Positions 1-9,333 of a DNA stretch of 64,000 bases are shown here, piece by piece. Positions within the stretch are counted from its first letter, which is position 1; every line of letters begins with the position of its first letter. Made by a program: the position numbers and the translations under genes. The notes beneath the pieces were generated by a model that saw only the letters and a program-made list of their open reading frames with translations, had not been told where the DNA came from and searched no databases. The DNA is from Rhodopseudomonas palustris (lineage in GTDB: Bacteria; Pseudomonadota; Alphaproteobacteria; Rhizobiales; Xanthobacteraceae), in NCBI GenBank assembly GCA_016215605.1, contig JACRJB010000021.1, positions 28,757 to 92,756 on the forward strand, in the 5' to 3' direction.

Positions 1-374
1 CTGCTGGTGATGAGGCTCAGCGCGATCGTCAGCAGCAGCAATGCAATCTCCGTGGCCAGAATCGCCGTCAGCTTGAAGCGACTGACGGCGTCACCGATCC
101 ACGATCCGATAAACGCGCCCGCGATGAAACCGATGATCACCAAGCCGCACGGCATCAGAAACTGTCGATCGCCTTCGGCAATCGCGATGCCCAGGCGGGT
201 GCTGTTGCCGCTCATGAACGAAACGTACAGACCGGCCAGATGGGTGTAGCCGACGGCGTCGAGAAATCCCGCCATGCACGTCAGCGACAGCGCGAACACG
301 CCGTGGAGAATCGACCTCGCGCCGGGGGCCGTCGCGGTCTCCGGCGCTTTTGCCTTGTCGACGTCCGACCGCAT
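1..374 (-). CDS. DUF1275 (YoaK-like) membrane protein, partial
   Basis: The frame stays open from an ATG at 374 down to the window edge, so only the N-terminal ~124 residues are here. After a short polar N-terminus the protein has hydrophobic helices and the DUF1275 pattern: GFLDAVGYTHLAGLYVSFMSGNST, given here in part as FLDAVGYTHL and FVSFMSGN-like SFMSGNSTRLG, then IGFIAGAFIGSWIGD and a third hydrophobic helix. The family consists of small integral membrane proteins of unknown function. A longer start at 443 is possible but would run into the hairpin at 420-464, so 374 is preferred. The gene lies downstream of oxdC on the same strand; a hairpin separates them. Confidence 0.75.
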   Translation of the reverse strand, partial: MRSDVDKAKAPETATAPGARSILHGVFALSLTCMAGFLDAVGYTHLAGLYVSFMSGNSTRLGIAIAEGDRQFLMPCGLVIIGFIAGAFIGSWIGDAVSRFKLTAILATEIALLLLTIALSLITS

Positions 375-419
375 CGTGCCACTCGCTTGGGATGTCGGCG
401 TTGCGCGCGGGTGCGGGAC

Positions 420-464
420 AGACGGATGCTCGCGCGCGACCATGCCGCACGCAAGCATCCGTCT
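420..464 (-). terminator. Hairpin after oxdC
   Basis: An 11-bp perfect inverted repeat (420-430 pairs with 454-464, AGACGGATGCT / AGCATCCGTCT) with a 23-nt loop sits just past the oxdC stop. There is no T-run, so it is a candidate terminator or mRNA-stabilising hairpin only. Confidence 0.4.
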
Positions 465-476
465 GCCGATCCGGCG

Positions 477-1613
477 TCAGCGGGTTACGGCGCGCGGGTT
501 CGGGTTGAGTGCCGCCATCGCGACGTCGTCGAGATCGAGATGGCCGCGCACCAGATCCGGCGGGGTGAGCGCCAGCCACTGATTGAGCGGAACGTCCTTG
601 AACAGCGGTTTGTTGAAGACGTTCAGCACCCGCACCGGAGTGGTGCCGATGTTCTCGATGTAGTGCGCGAGGGTTTTCGGCACGTAGCCGACGTCGCCGG
701 CGCGATAGTTGAACGTCCGCGCCTTGGAGGTGGCGTCGAACACGGTCATCCGGGCCTCACCCTGAATGTAATATTGCCATTCGTCGGCGTCGGGGTGCCA
801 ATGAATTTCGCGCAGTGCGCCGGGCTCGAGGTCGATGATCAGCGCCGCCATGTTGGTCACGGGGAAGTTGCGGACGTCGATCACCGTGGTCTTGCCGCCG
901 TCCCACTGCGTCGGCGTGAAGTCGCGGCCATGCACCGTGAACGGCATCGCGGGCCGGTTCTTCGGCAGCTTCTCCAGCACCTCGTCGAGCGGCGGCGGCA
1001 CCGGAAGCGGGAAGATGTACTTCTCCTTCGGCGGCAGATTGGCGAAGTGCGTCGCCGGAATGCCGAAATTCTTGGCGACCACTTCGATCGGCATATGTGC
1101 CATCAACTCGGTCACCAGCAGCGTCTCGTTTTCGGAGAAGTTGCCGTCGTCGAACACCAGCAGAAACTCGCAGCCTTCCGCGTGCGCCTGGATCGAATGC
1201 GGGATGCCGGAGGGAAACAGCCAGATGTCGCCGGCCTGCAGATCATCGACGAAGACGCCACGGTCGTAATCCACCGCGGTGACGCGGCAGCTGCCCTGGA
1301 GCACGTAGCCCCATTCGGCTTCCTTGTGCCAGTGCAGCTCCCGGACCACGCCGGGGCCGAGCCGCATATCGACGCCGGCCATGCCCTTGGCGGCGGGCAA
1401 TTCCCGCACCGTGACCTCGCGCGCCCAGCCGCCGGCCTCCAGGCGGTTGTGCGCCATCCCGAAAGAGAATTTCAGATTCGGGATCGAGCCGTTGTCAGTG
1501 GCAGGGGGGACCAGAATATCGGGGTTCTGCAGATCGAGTTCGATATTGCGCGGTCCCGGATCATCGGCGCCATAGCTGCCGCGAATCGGTTGAGGTTTGG
1601 CTGATGTCGGCAT
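477..1613 (-). CDS. oxdC: Bicupin oxalate decarboxylase
   Basis: A 378-residue bicupin protein. Oxalate decarboxylases convert oxalate to formate and CO2 with Mn and O2. Both cupin domains carry the metal-binding set: the N-terminal one HWHKEAEWGYVLQG plus IPHSIQ, the C-terminal one HWHPDADEWQYYIQG plus LAHYIEN. Between the cupins is SENET, matching the SENST lid of decarboxylases (the Glu is the proton donor in the Bacillus enzyme) rather than the lid of oxalate oxidases. The start at 1613 is chosen because GGAG lies 7 nt upstream; an in-frame ATG at 1652 lacks a comparable site. No signal peptide is visible, so it is probably cytoplasmic. It is monocistronic by context. Confidence 0.9.
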   Translation of the reverse strand: MPTSAKPQPIRGSYGADDPGPRNIELDLQNPDILVPPATDNGSIPNLKFSFGMAHNRLEAGGWAREVTVRELPAAKGMAGVDMRLGPGVVRELHWHKEAEWGYVLQGSCRVTAVDYDRGVFVDDLQAGDIWLFPSGIPHSIQAHAEGCEFLLVFDDGNFSENETLLVTELMAHMPIEVVAKNFGIPATHFANLPPKEKYIFPLPVPPPLDEVLEKLPKNRPAMPFTVHGRDFTPTQWDGGKTTVIDVRNFPVTNMAALIIDLEPGALREIHWHPDADEWQYYIQGEARMTVFDATSKARTFNYRAGDVGYVPKTLAHYIENIGTTPVRVLNVFNKPLFKDVPLNQWLALTPPDLVRGHLDLDDVAMAALNPNPRAVTR

Positions 1614-1808
1614 TGCGTGTCTCCGCTGCATGCATGAGGGGCCAGGCGTCATCTCATCCGTGAGGTGGGTCGCGGTCGGCCTGCAGCTAATATGAGGAGG
1701 ACTGCCGCGATGGGCTTCTCGGAAAGCACTTCAAATGTGCGCGGCTTCCGCTTCGAACGATCGCGTATAGCGGCGGAGCGGTTTCGGGATGGGGCCGGAC
1801 AATACGGA

Positions 1809-2252
1809 CTACGACAGTGCGCGGCACTCTTCGATTGTCTTGCCCGGGGGACTGGGCTCGAACAGCCGGCCGAGTCGATACCCGGCCGCGGCGGCGAGCA
1901 ATGACAGGGCGATCACACCCGTCACATAAGCGGCTCCGGAAAGCGCGTGATGGTCCAGGATGATCATGAACGTCTCCAGCCCCATCAGCGACCGCGTCGT
2001 GTAACCGCCGCAGAAACCCGCCATCACGAATTGACGGGACACGTCGCTCGCTGGGAAAGCCCCACGCCGATCCGTCAGCGTGGCGTAGAGCGCGATGATG
2101 AAAGATCCGGCGACGTTGACGAAGGCGGTCGCGACCAGATCGCCGCCGACTCCTATCTCCATGATGATCGATGCCGTGGCGAACCGCGACAGCGCTCCGA
2201 GCGAGCTGCCAAGTGCGACGGCGGTGCAGAGAACGATCCGCGAGGCTGGCAT
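1809..2252 (-). CDS. crcB: CrcB/Fluc-type fluoride channel, second copy
   Basis: A 147-residue, four-helix protein of the CrcB/Fluc fluoride-channel family, which exports toxic fluoride through a dual-topology dimer. It has SLGALSRFATAS near the N-terminus and GFCGGYTTRSLMGLET in the third helix. The usual pore motif ends TTFSTF; here it is TTRSLM, so the phenylalanine-box positions differ. The start codon is 2 nt past the stop of the upstream crcB copy, with GGAGGA inside the end of that gene, so the two are co-translated and may form a heterodimeric channel. A longer reading frame begins at 2318 but has no ribosome site. Nothing like a fluoride riboswitch is seen upstream of the pair. Confidence 0.8.
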   Translation of the reverse strand: MPASRIVLCTAVALGSSLGALSRFATASIIMEIGVGGDLVATAFVNVAGSFIIALYATLTDRRGAFPASDVSRQFVMAGFCGGYTTRSLMGLETFMIILDHHALSGAAYVTGVIALSLLAAAAGYRLGRLFEPSPPGKTIEECRALS

Positions 2253-2254
2253 GG

Positions 2255-2656
2255 TCAGGCTCCTCCACCTGCAACCCAGATCGTGCCGGAATAGCCGAGC
2301 GCGACCGCGACCAGACACAGCGTTGTCGAGGCGACCACGTTCAGCGTCGCAAGCGCCGTACGGCGATCTAAGACCAGGTTGATGGTCTGGAGACTGAACG
2401 ACGACACCGTGGTGTAGCCGCCGAGCACCCCTGTGATGATCAGATCTCGCATGAGCGGGCTGTCAAATCCGCCCGCGTAGACTCGAGCCAGGCCGACGAA
2501 GATGCCGATCAGCAGCGCGCCGGAGACATTGACGATGAGGGTGCCCCAGGGGAAGGTCGTTCCCCAACGCTGCCCGACGGCGTCCGACACCACGAAGCGG
2601 GCCGCGCCTCCGATGGCGCCGCCGACACCGACCAGCAGACAGGCTTCGAGCGTCAT
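2255..2656 (-). CDS. crcB: CrcB/Fluc-type fluoride channel, first copy
   Basis: A 133-residue protein with four predicted helices of the CrcB/Fluc family of fluoride channels in the inner membrane. The N-terminal GGAIGGAARF and the third-helix GVLGGYTTVSSFSLQ match the family's two glycine-rich motifs closely, better than the second copy does. The gene begins 10 nt after the RND gene's stop codon on the same strand, so it is probably transcribed from the efflux operon, and it is followed by the second crcB after 2 nt. Confidence 0.88.
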   Translation of the reverse strand: MTLEACLLVGVGGAIGGAARFVVSDAVGQRWGTTFPWGTLIVNVSGALLIGIFVGLARVYAGGFDSPLMRDLIITGVLGGYTTVSSFSLQTINLVLDRRTALATLNVVASTTLCLVAVALGYSGTIWVAGGGA

Positions 2657-2666
2657 CGTCTGCGCC

Positions 2667-5600
2667 TCACATGTTCGTCGATGCAGAGGGGCTGGCGTCG
2701 TCGATCGGCGGCGCCGGCGGAGTTGTGCGCGGGACGCCCGCGGGCGATCGCCACCGCGCGATGCGCTCGCCGAGCGCGTCGAGATAGAGATAGACGACCG
2801 GCGTCGTGTACAGCGTCAGGACCTGCGACAGCAGCAGGCCGCCGACGATTGTATAGCCGAGCGGCTGCCGCAGCTCCGAGCCGGTGCCGGTGCCCAGCAT
2901 CAGCGGCAGTCCGCCCAGGATCGCCGCCGTCGTCGTCATCAGGATCGGCCGGAACCGCAAGGTGCACGCCTGATAGATCGCGTCCTGCGCCGACAGCCCC
3001 TGCGTCCGCCGGACGTAGAGCGCGAAGTCGACCAGCATGATGCCGTTCTTCTTGACGATGCCGATCAGCAGGATGATGCCGATCAGGGCGATGACGCTGA
3101 GATCCATCTTCACCGCCATCAGCAACAGCAGCGCGCCGATGCCGGCCGACGGCAAGGTCGAGAGAATCGTGATCGGGTGGATCACGCTCTCATACAGCAC
3201 GCCGAGAATGATGTAGATGACGATCAGCGCCACGCCGATCAGCAGCGGCGTGCCGGCCAGTGATGATTGAAACGCCTGGGCGTTGCCCTGGAACGAGGTC
3301 GCCAGCGAAGCCGGCTTGCCGGATGCCTTCTCAAAGGCCTGGATCGCCGCCACGGCGTCGCCCAGCGCGATCCCGGGCTGCAGATTGAACGACAGTGTCA
3401 CCGAGGGAAACATGCTCTGGTGATTGATCAGGATCGGGCTCGGCACGATCTTGCTCGTCACCAGCGTGCTGAGCGGCACCTGCTGTCCGCTGGACGATGG
3501 CACATAAATCTGTTGCAGTGCCTCCGGGCCGTATTGGTCGCGCGGATCGACTTCCAGAATGACGTGATACTGGTTCAGTGAGGTGAACATCGTCGAGACG
3601 ATGCGCTGGCCGAAGGCGTCGTCCAGTGTGTTGTCGATCGTGGCTGGCAGAATGCCGAAGCTGGAAGCCACATCGCGGTCGACCGTGATGTCGAGCCGCG
3701 GCCCGGCATTGGCCTGGTCGCTGGCGACGTCGGTGATGCCGGGGATCTGCTTGAGCCTGTCGAGATAGATCGCCGCCCAATGGGCGAGCTCGGCGGAATC
3801 CGCGTCGGTCAGCGTGTATTGATACTGTGTCTTCGACAGCCGGGCGCCGATGGTGATGTCCTGCGCCGACTGCATGTAGAGCTCGATGCCCTGGATGCGA
3901 GCCAGCTCCGGCTTCAGCCGGGCGATGATCTGGTCGGCGCTGACGCTGCGTTGCTCACGCGGTTTCAGGATGATGAAGATGCGGCCCTGGTTCAGCGTGG
4001 CGGTCGGGCCGCCCGGCCCGATATAGCTGGCGACCGATTGCACCGCCGGATCCTTCAGCAGCACGGCGACGATCGCCTGCTGCCGCTCCGACATCGCAGG
4101 GAACGAAATGTCCTGCGCGGCCTCGGTGATGCCGACGATCTGCCCGGTGTCTTCCTGCGGGAAGAAGCCCTTGGGGATCACGACATAGAGATAGGCGGTC
4201 AGCGCGATGGTGGAGAGCATCACCATGAGTGTGGCGAAGCGATGCCGAAGCACGACGCGCAGGCCGCGCGCGTAGAGCGCCAGCAGGGAGTCGAACGCCC
4301 GCTCGACGAGCAGATAGATCCGTCCGTGGCGCTTGTGGGTCTCGTCCTTCAGTAGCCGGGCGCACATCATCGGCGTCAGCGTCAGCGAGATGATCAGCGA
4401 CAGGATGAGCGAGGCGGTGATGGTGACGGCGAATTCCTGGAACAGCTTGCCGACATAGCCGCCCATCAGGAACAACGGGATGAACACCGCAATCAGCGAC
4501 AGCGTGATCGACACGATGGTGAAGCCGATCTCGGCCGATCCCTTGATCGCCGCCTGCATCGGGCTGAGGCCGTTCTCGATATGGCGGACGATGTTCTCGA
4601 TCACCACCACGGCGTCGTCGACGACGAAGCCGACCGCGATCGAGAGCGCCATCAGCGACAGATTGTCGAGGCTGTAGCCGAGCAGATAGAGCACCGCGAA
4701 GCTGCCGACCAGCGACAGCGGCACCGTGACGGCCGGGATCACCGTCGCCCATATGTTGCGCAGGAACAGGAAGATCACCATGACGACCAGGCCGATGGTC
4801 AGCAGCAGCGTGTGCTGCACGTCCGAAACGGCCGCGCGGATCGTCTGCGTCCTGTCCGCCGCGATCGTCACCTTGACGGCCGGGGGCAACGAGGCCTGCA
4901 ACTGCGGCAGCAGCGCCTTGATCCGGTCCACCGTCGCGATCACATTGGCGCCCGGCACGCGCTGAACGGCCAGAATGATGGCGCGGTCCTTGTTGTACCA
5001 GCCCGCCAGCAGATCGTTTTCCGGCCCTTCCATCGCCTTGCCGATGTCGCGGATCCGCACCGGCGAGCCGTTGCGATAGGCGATGATCAGCCCGTCGTAC
5101 TGGTCCGGCTTGAGCAGCTGATCGTTGGTGTTGAGCGTGTAGGTGACGCGCGGGCTGTTCAGCGTGCCCTTGGGCAGATCGACATTGGCGCCGGCGACGA
5201 CGCTGCGCACGTCTTCGAGGCCGATGCCGCGGGCAGCCAGCGCTTCCGGATCGACCTGGATGCGGATCGCCGGCTTCTGCTGGCCGCCGATGCCGACCAG
5301 GCCGACGCCGGGGATCTGCGAGATCTTCGGCAGCAGGATGTTTTCCGCATAGGCGTCGACGGTGGTGAGCGGCAACGAGTCGGAGGTCAGCGCCAGTAGC
5401 ATCACCGGCGTCTCGGCCGGGTTCACTTTCCGGATCGTCGGCGGATAGGGAATGTTCGGCGGCAGGGAAGGACTTGCGGCATTGATCGCTGCCAGCACGT
5501 CCGTCGCAGCGCTGTCGACGGTGCGCGACAGATCGAACTGAACGATCAACTGCGCGACGCCGAGCGCGCTCGACGACGTCATCTGGACGACGCCGGGGAT

Positions 5601-5819
5601 TTGGCTGAGCTGCTGCTCCAGAGGCGTTGCGATCGAGGATGCGACGGTCTGCGGATCGGCGCCCGGCAACTGCGCCGAGATCTGGATGGTGGGATAGTTG
5701 ACGTTGGGCAGCGCGCCGACCGGCAGCAGTCGATAAGTGGCGAGACCGCACAGCAGGAGGCCGAGCATCAGCAGCGACGTCGCGATCGGGCGGCTGATGA
5801 AGGGGGCTGAGAGGTTCAC
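2667..5819 (-). CDS. RND efflux pump, inner-membrane subunit (MdtB/MdtC-like)
   Basis: 1050 residues, the normal size for an AcrB/MdtBC-type proton-driven drug exporter. The N-terminus (GTG start) reads VNLSAPFISRPIATSLLMLG, like the MdtB/MdtC branch. The TM4 proton-relay Asp pair is intact (GFVVDDAVVVIEN) and so is the TM10-region lysine (IGIVKKNGIMLVDFAL), so it should be active. It overlaps the periplasmic adaptor gene by GTGA, which decides the GTG start at 5819 rather than the longer open frame to 6140. No outer-membrane factor gene is beside it, so it must share one encoded elsewhere. Substrates cannot be inferred. Confidence 0.93.
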   Translation of the reverse strand: MNLSAPFISRPIATSLLMLGLLLCGLATYRLLPVGALPNVNYPTIQISAQLPGADPQTVASSIATPLEQQLSQIPGVVQMTSSSALGVAQLIVQFDLSRTVDSAATDVLAAINAASPSLPPNIPYPPTIRKVNPAETPVMLLALTSDSLPLTTVDAYAENILLPKISQIPGVGLVGIGGQQKPAIRIQVDPEALAARGIGLEDVRSVVAGANVDLPKGTLNSPRVTYTLNTNDQLLKPDQYDGLIIAYRNGSPVRIRDIGKAMEGPENDLLAGWYNKDRAIILAVQRVPGANVIATVDRIKALLPQLQASLPPAVKVTIAADRTQTIRAAVSDVQHTLLLTIGLVVMVIFLFLRNIWATVIPAVTVPLSLVGSFAVLYLLGYSLDNLSLMALSIAVGFVVDDAVVVIENIVRHIENGLSPMQAAIKGSAEIGFTIVSITLSLIAVFIPLFLMGGYVGKLFQEFAVTITASLILSLIISLTLTPMMCARLLKDETHKRHGRIYLLVERAFDSLLALYARGLRVVLRHRFATLMVMLSTIALTAYLYVVIPKGFFPQEDTGQIVGITEAAQDISFPAMSERQQAIVAVLLKDPAVQSVASYIGPGGPTATLNQGRIFIILKPREQRSVSADQIIARLKPELARIQGIELYMQSAQDITIGARLSKTQYQYTLTDADSAELAHWAAIYLDRLKQIPGITDVASDQANAGPRLDITVDRDVASSFGILPATIDNTLDDAFGQRIVSTMFTSLNQYHVILEVDPRDQYGPEALQQIYVPSSSGQQVPLSTLVTSKIVPSPILINHQSMFPSVTLSFNLQPGIALGDAVAAIQAFEKASGKPASLATSFQGNAQAFQSSLAGTPLLIGVALIVIYIILGVLYESVIHPITILSTLPSAGIGALLLLMAVKMDLSVIALIGIILLIGIVKKNGIMLVDFALYVRRTQGLSAQDAIYQACTLRFRPILMTTTAAILGGLPLMLGTGTGSELRQPLGYTIVGGLLLSQVLTLYTTPVVYLYLDALGERIARWRSPAGVPRTTPPAPPIDDASPSASTNM

Positions 5820-6991
5820 GGCAGCGCGTCCTGCACGGCACTCTGCAGATCCGCCTCCTGCGCCGCCTTTCCGTGTAGTGGCTGGACGCGGCTGCCTTGC
5901 TGCAGGCGATACTGGCCGTCGACCACCACGGTCTCGTCGCCGGACAGTCCGCTCTCGATCAAGGCCTGTCCGCGGCTGATTTGACCGACCCTCACCGGAC
6001 GCATCTCGGCCGTTCCCGCTGATGTAACGACGTAGACGTAGGAGCCGTTGGGTCCCTGCTGCACGGCCGAGCCTGCAACCGTCAGACCGTTCTCGAGCGT
6101 CGTCAGCAGCAGATCGACGCTGACGAGCTGGCCCGGCCACAGACGGTGCTGCGCATTGGCGAATTCCGCCTTGAGCTGCACGGTGCCGGTCGCCTCTTCG
6201 ATCTTGTTGTTGACGAGCAGCAGCTTGCCTTCGTCGAGCCTGGTCTTGCCGTCCTGGCTGTAGGCGATCACCGCAAGTGAACCCTTCGCCATCTGGTCCT
6301 GGATCTGCGGCAGGTCGGTCTCCGGCAGCGCGAACACGACAGAGATCGGCTCGATCTGGGTCACAACCACGAGCCCGTTTGGATCGGTCGGATGGATGAT
6401 GTTGCCGACGTCGATCTGCCGCACGCCGGTGATGCCGGGGATCGGAGAGGTCAGGCGGGTGTAGCCGAGCTGAATATTGGCCTGGTCGATCAGGGCCTGG
6501 TCGGACTCGACGGTGGCCTGCAGCTGCGCGACTTTTGCTTGCTGGGTCTCGATCGCCTGCGCGCTGGCAAAACCCTTGTCGCCGAGCTTGGTGTCGCGAT
6601 CGAGATTGGCCTTGGCGTTGGCCAAATGCGCATTGTCGCGGTCGCGATTGGCGGCGAGCTGCGCGATCTGAGCCTGATAGGGACGCGGATCGATCTGCGC
6701 CAGCAGATCGCCCGCCTTCACGAATTGCCCCTCAGTGAAACTGATCTCGGTGAGTTGTCCCTGAATCTGACTGCGGACGACGTCAGTGTTGGTGGCGGCG
6801 ACGGTGCCGATGCCGCGCAAATTGATCGGTACGTCGTGGCGGCGCGCCTTTGCGGCGATCACCGGCACCGCGGCGACCGGTACGGGCACCACGGCGGCTG
6901 CGACAGCCGAATCGTCATGCTTGATGTACCAGACGCCTCCCGCCACGGCCGATGCGACCAGCACGATGACGAGGATGAAGATGGTGCGCAT
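5816..6991 (-). CDS. RND efflux periplasmic adaptor (MdtA-like)
   Basis: 391 residues. It opens with a membrane anchor (MRTIFILVIVLVASAVAGGVWYI) without a lipobox, then has the membrane-fusion-protein layout: a first half-lipoyl segment (GIGTVAATNTDVVRSQIQGQ), a coiled-coil hairpin rich in Ala, Gln and Asp, the second half-lipoyl segment (QLGYTRLTSPIPGITGVRQID), beta-barrel and membrane-proximal domains. It bridges the RND pump to an outer-membrane channel. It is the first gene of the efflux-crcB-crcB transcription unit and overlaps the pump gene by 4 nt. An AAGGA lies about 10 nt before the ATG. Confidence 0.92.
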   Translation of the reverse strand: MRTIFILVIVLVASAVAGGVWYIKHDDSAVAAAVVPVPVAAVPVIAAKARRHDVPINLRGIGTVAATNTDVVRSQIQGQLTEISFTEGQFVKAGDLLAQIDPRPYQAQIAQLAANRDRDNAHLANAKANLDRDTKLGDKGFASAQAIETQQAKVAQLQATVESDQALIDQANIQLGYTRLTSPIPGITGVRQIDVGNIIHPTDPNGLVVVTQIEPISVVFALPETDLPQIQDQMAKGSLAVIAYSQDGKTRLDEGKLLLVNNKIEEATGTVQLKAEFANAQHRLWPGQLVSVDLLLTTLENGLTVAGSAVQQGPNGSYVYVVTSAGTAEMRPVRVGQISRGQALIESGLSGDETVVVDGQYRLQQGSRVQPLHGKAAQEADLQSAVQDALP

Positions 6992-7310
6992 GAGAGCACG
7001 TCCTTGCGAGTGCGACGGGCGGTTGCCGCCGTCCCACAGTTGATCAGTCGTCTCCGCCGATCTTTCGGAATCGCACGTCGCGCTCGGACTCAGGAAACAA
7101 AAGCTCTGCGGCGATGCGGTCGCTAAAAAACAGGCTTGGAATGCGAAGCAACGCTTTCCACCTGTCGGACGGTCAAGGCGATGAGGAGCGCGCAGGCGGC
7201 GCAGATCGAACGATCTGCCGCCTCCGCTGTTCGCTCACCACGCCGGTTCGACGCGAGGCGTCTCGCGCCGGATGTCCGCCAGGTCAAAACCAGTGCAAGG
7301 AGCAGGGCGC
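6992..7310. other. Divergent intergenic region
   Basis: About 320 bases separating the minus-strand efflux operon from plus-strand poxB. It must hold the promoters for both, but I see no convincing repeats, operator or hairpin. Open frames crossing it are arginine-rich and look non-coding. Confidence 0.5.
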
Positions 7311-9041
7311 ATGCCCAAGATTGCAGATCGTATCGTCGAGACTCTTCATCAAGCCGGCGTTCGCCGCATCTTCGGCGTCGTCGGAGACAGCCTCAACGGG
7401 CTGACCGAAGCGCTGCGCGAGCACGGCGGAATTCAATGGGTGCACGTCCGGCACGAGGAAGTCGCCGCCTTTGCCGCCGCCGGCGAATCCCAGATCACCG
7501 GCGAGCTCGCGGTCTGCGCCGGCTCCTGCGGCCCCGGCAATCTGCATCTCATCAACGGCCTGTACGACGCGCAAAGGACCCGCACGCCGGTGCTGGCGAT
7601 CGCGGCGCAGATCCCGTCGGCCGAGATCGGCGGCAGCTATTTCCAGGAGACGCATCCGCAAAATCTGTTCCGGGAATGCAGCGTGTATTGCGAGCTGGTC
7701 ACCGATCCGCACCAGTTCGACTACGTCATCGAGAATGCGATCCGCGCTGCGATCGGTCGTCGCGGCGTCGCCGTCGTGGTGATTCCGGGTGACGTGGCGT
7801 TGCAAGAGGCGTCATCGCGCGGCGTGTCGCCGGTCTCGGGCCTGCTGCCGCCTGCACCGGTCGTCACGCCCGGCGAGCCGGAGATCGAGGCGTTGGCAAC
7901 GCTGCTCAACGATGCCGGCAAGGTCACGCTGTTTTGCGGACGCGGCTGCGCCGGCGCGCACGACGAGCTGATGGCTCTGGCCGAAGCGCTGAAGAGCCCG
8001 ATCGTTCACGCGCTCGGAGGCAAGGAGTACGTCGAATACGGCAACCCCTACGACGTCGGCATGACCGGTTTCATCGGCTTTTCGTCGGGCTATGAAGCGA
8101 TGCACGCCTGCGACGTGCTGGTGATGCTGGGCACCGACTTCCCGTACAAGCAGTTCCTGCCGGGCGATGTGAAGATCGCCCAGGTCGATCTTCGCGCCGA
8201 ACATCTCGGCCGCCGCTGCAAGCTCGACCTCGGCGTCGTCGGCGGCGTCCGCGAAACCATCGAAGCGCTGTTGCCCAAACTGACGACCAAGACCGATCGC
8301 GGCCACCTCGATCATTGCGTGGCGCACTACGTTTCGGCCCGGGAGGGTCTCGACGATCTCGCCAAGGGCACGCCCGGGCACAAGCCGATCCATCCGCAAT
8401 ATCTCGCCAAGCTGATCAGCGACAGTGCCGCCGAGGATGCGGTGTTCACCTTCGACGTCGGCACGCCGACGATCTGGGCGGCGCGCTATCTGAAGATGAA
8501 CGGGCGCCGCCGCCTGGTCGGCTCCCTCGCGCACGGCTCGATGGCCAATGCGTTGCCGCAGGCGATCGGCGTCCAGGCGGCGCAGCCGGGCCGGCAGGTG
8601 ATCTCGCTGTCCGGCGATGGCGGCTTCACCATGCTGATGGGCGACCTGATCACACTGACGCAGATGAAGCTGCCGGTGAAGGTCGTGATCTTCAACAACG
8701 GCGTGCTCGGCTTCGTCGCGCTGGAAATGAAGGCCGCGGGCTTTGTCGAGCTCGGCACCGATCTGGAGAATCCGGACTTCGCCGCCATGGCGCGTGCGGT
8801 CGGCATTCACGGCGTGCGGGTCGAGGACCCCGGCGATCTGCCGGCCGCCGTGGCCGAGGTGCTCGCTCACGACGGCCCCGCCGTGCTCGACGTCGTCACC
8901 GCCAAGCAGGAACTGTCGATGCCGCCGACGATCGGTGCCGAGCAGGTCAAGGGCTTCAGCCTGTGGCTGATCCGGGCGGTGATGAGCGGGCGCGGCGACG
9001 AAGTGATCGATCTGGCCAGGCAAAATCTGCTGCCCCGTTAG
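7311..9041 (+). CDS. poxB: Pyruvate:quinone oxidoreductase (pyruvate oxidase family)
   Basis: 576 residues, thiamine-diphosphate enzyme of the PoxB family, which decarboxylates pyruvate to acetate and CO2 and passes electrons to membrane quinone. The N-terminal domain has the catalytic-Glu region (HVRHEEVAAFAA) and the C-terminal PP domain the ThDP/Mg motif GDGGF, about 30 residues before NN (near residue 435). The usual E. coli C-terminal lipid-binding tail is not clearly recognisable. ATG 7311 is used because AAGGAG sits 8 nt upstream; a start at 7272 has none. Acetolactate synthase and related ThDP enzymes are the alternatives, but alignment along the whole chain favours PoxB. Lies upstream of a molybdoenzyme and cydAB on the same strand. 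Confidence 0.85.
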   Translation: MPKIADRIVETLHQAGVRRIFGVVGDSLNGLTEALREHGGIQWVHVRHEEVAAFAAAGESQITGELAVCAGSCGPGNLHLINGLYDAQRTRTPVLAIAAQIPSAEIGGSYFQETHPQNLFRECSVYCELVTDPHQFDYVIENAIRAAIGRRGVAVVVIPGDVALQEASSRGVSPVSGLLPPAPVVTPGEPEIEALATLLNDAGKVTLFCGRGCAGAHDELMALAEALKSPIVHALGGKEYVEYGNPYDVGMTGFIGFSSGYEAMHACDVLVMLGTDFPYKQFLPGDVKIAQVDLRAEHLGRRCKLDLGVVGGVRETIEALLPKLTTKTDRGHLDHCVAHYVSAREGLDDLAKGTPGHKPIHPQYLAKLISDSAAEDAVFTFDVGTPTIWAARYLKMNGRRRLVGSLAHGSMANALPQAIGVQAAQPGRQVISLSGDGGFTMLMGDLITLTQMKLPVKVVIFNNGVLGFVALEMKAAGFVELGTDLENPDFAAMARAVGIHGVRVEDPGDLPAAVAEVLAHDGPAVLDVVTAKQELSMPPTIGAEQVKGFSLWLIRAVMSGRGDEVIDLARQNLLPR

Positions 9042-9105
9042 CTCACTCAGCGGCGAAACACGGACGATGAGTCACTTCTGACGACGTGACGCATCGTCCA
9101 ACTGC

Positions 9106-9126
9106 GCCGTCCGGCCACCGGACGGC
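9106..9126 (+). terminator. Perfect 9-bp hairpin after poxB
   Basis: GCCGTCCGG (9106-9114), a 3-nt loop, then CCGGACGGC (9118-9126), 65 nt past the poxB stop. No T-run follows. The rest of the 292-base gap to the next gene holds nothing I can identify. Confidence 0.45.
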
Positions 9127-9333
9127 AGCGCAGCGCCGCCGGCATTCCAGCTTCTTTGCGGCCGCGACACGGCCTCGCCGGTCGGCGGCCCGATCATGAT
9201 TTCGCGAGCGTCTCCCGAGGCATCCAGCTTCGCAGGCTTCAGTGCGAAATGAAAACGCATCCACCTCGAAGCGTCCATCTGAAGAGAGAAGTGGGGCGGC
9301 TTGCTCCGCGATGGATCCTTCAGAGGTTGGATT

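Noticed and set aside
2657..2666. Fluoride riboswitch upstream of the crcB pair
   Set aside because: Only 10 bases separate crcB from the RND gene, too short for the riboswitch, and no such fold is evident upstream of the efflux operon by eye.
4581..5399. Long plus-strand open frame inside the RND gene
   Set aside because: It is antisense to the conserved transmembrane part of the pump, and its His/Arg/Asp-rich composition is that of a high-GC shadow frame.
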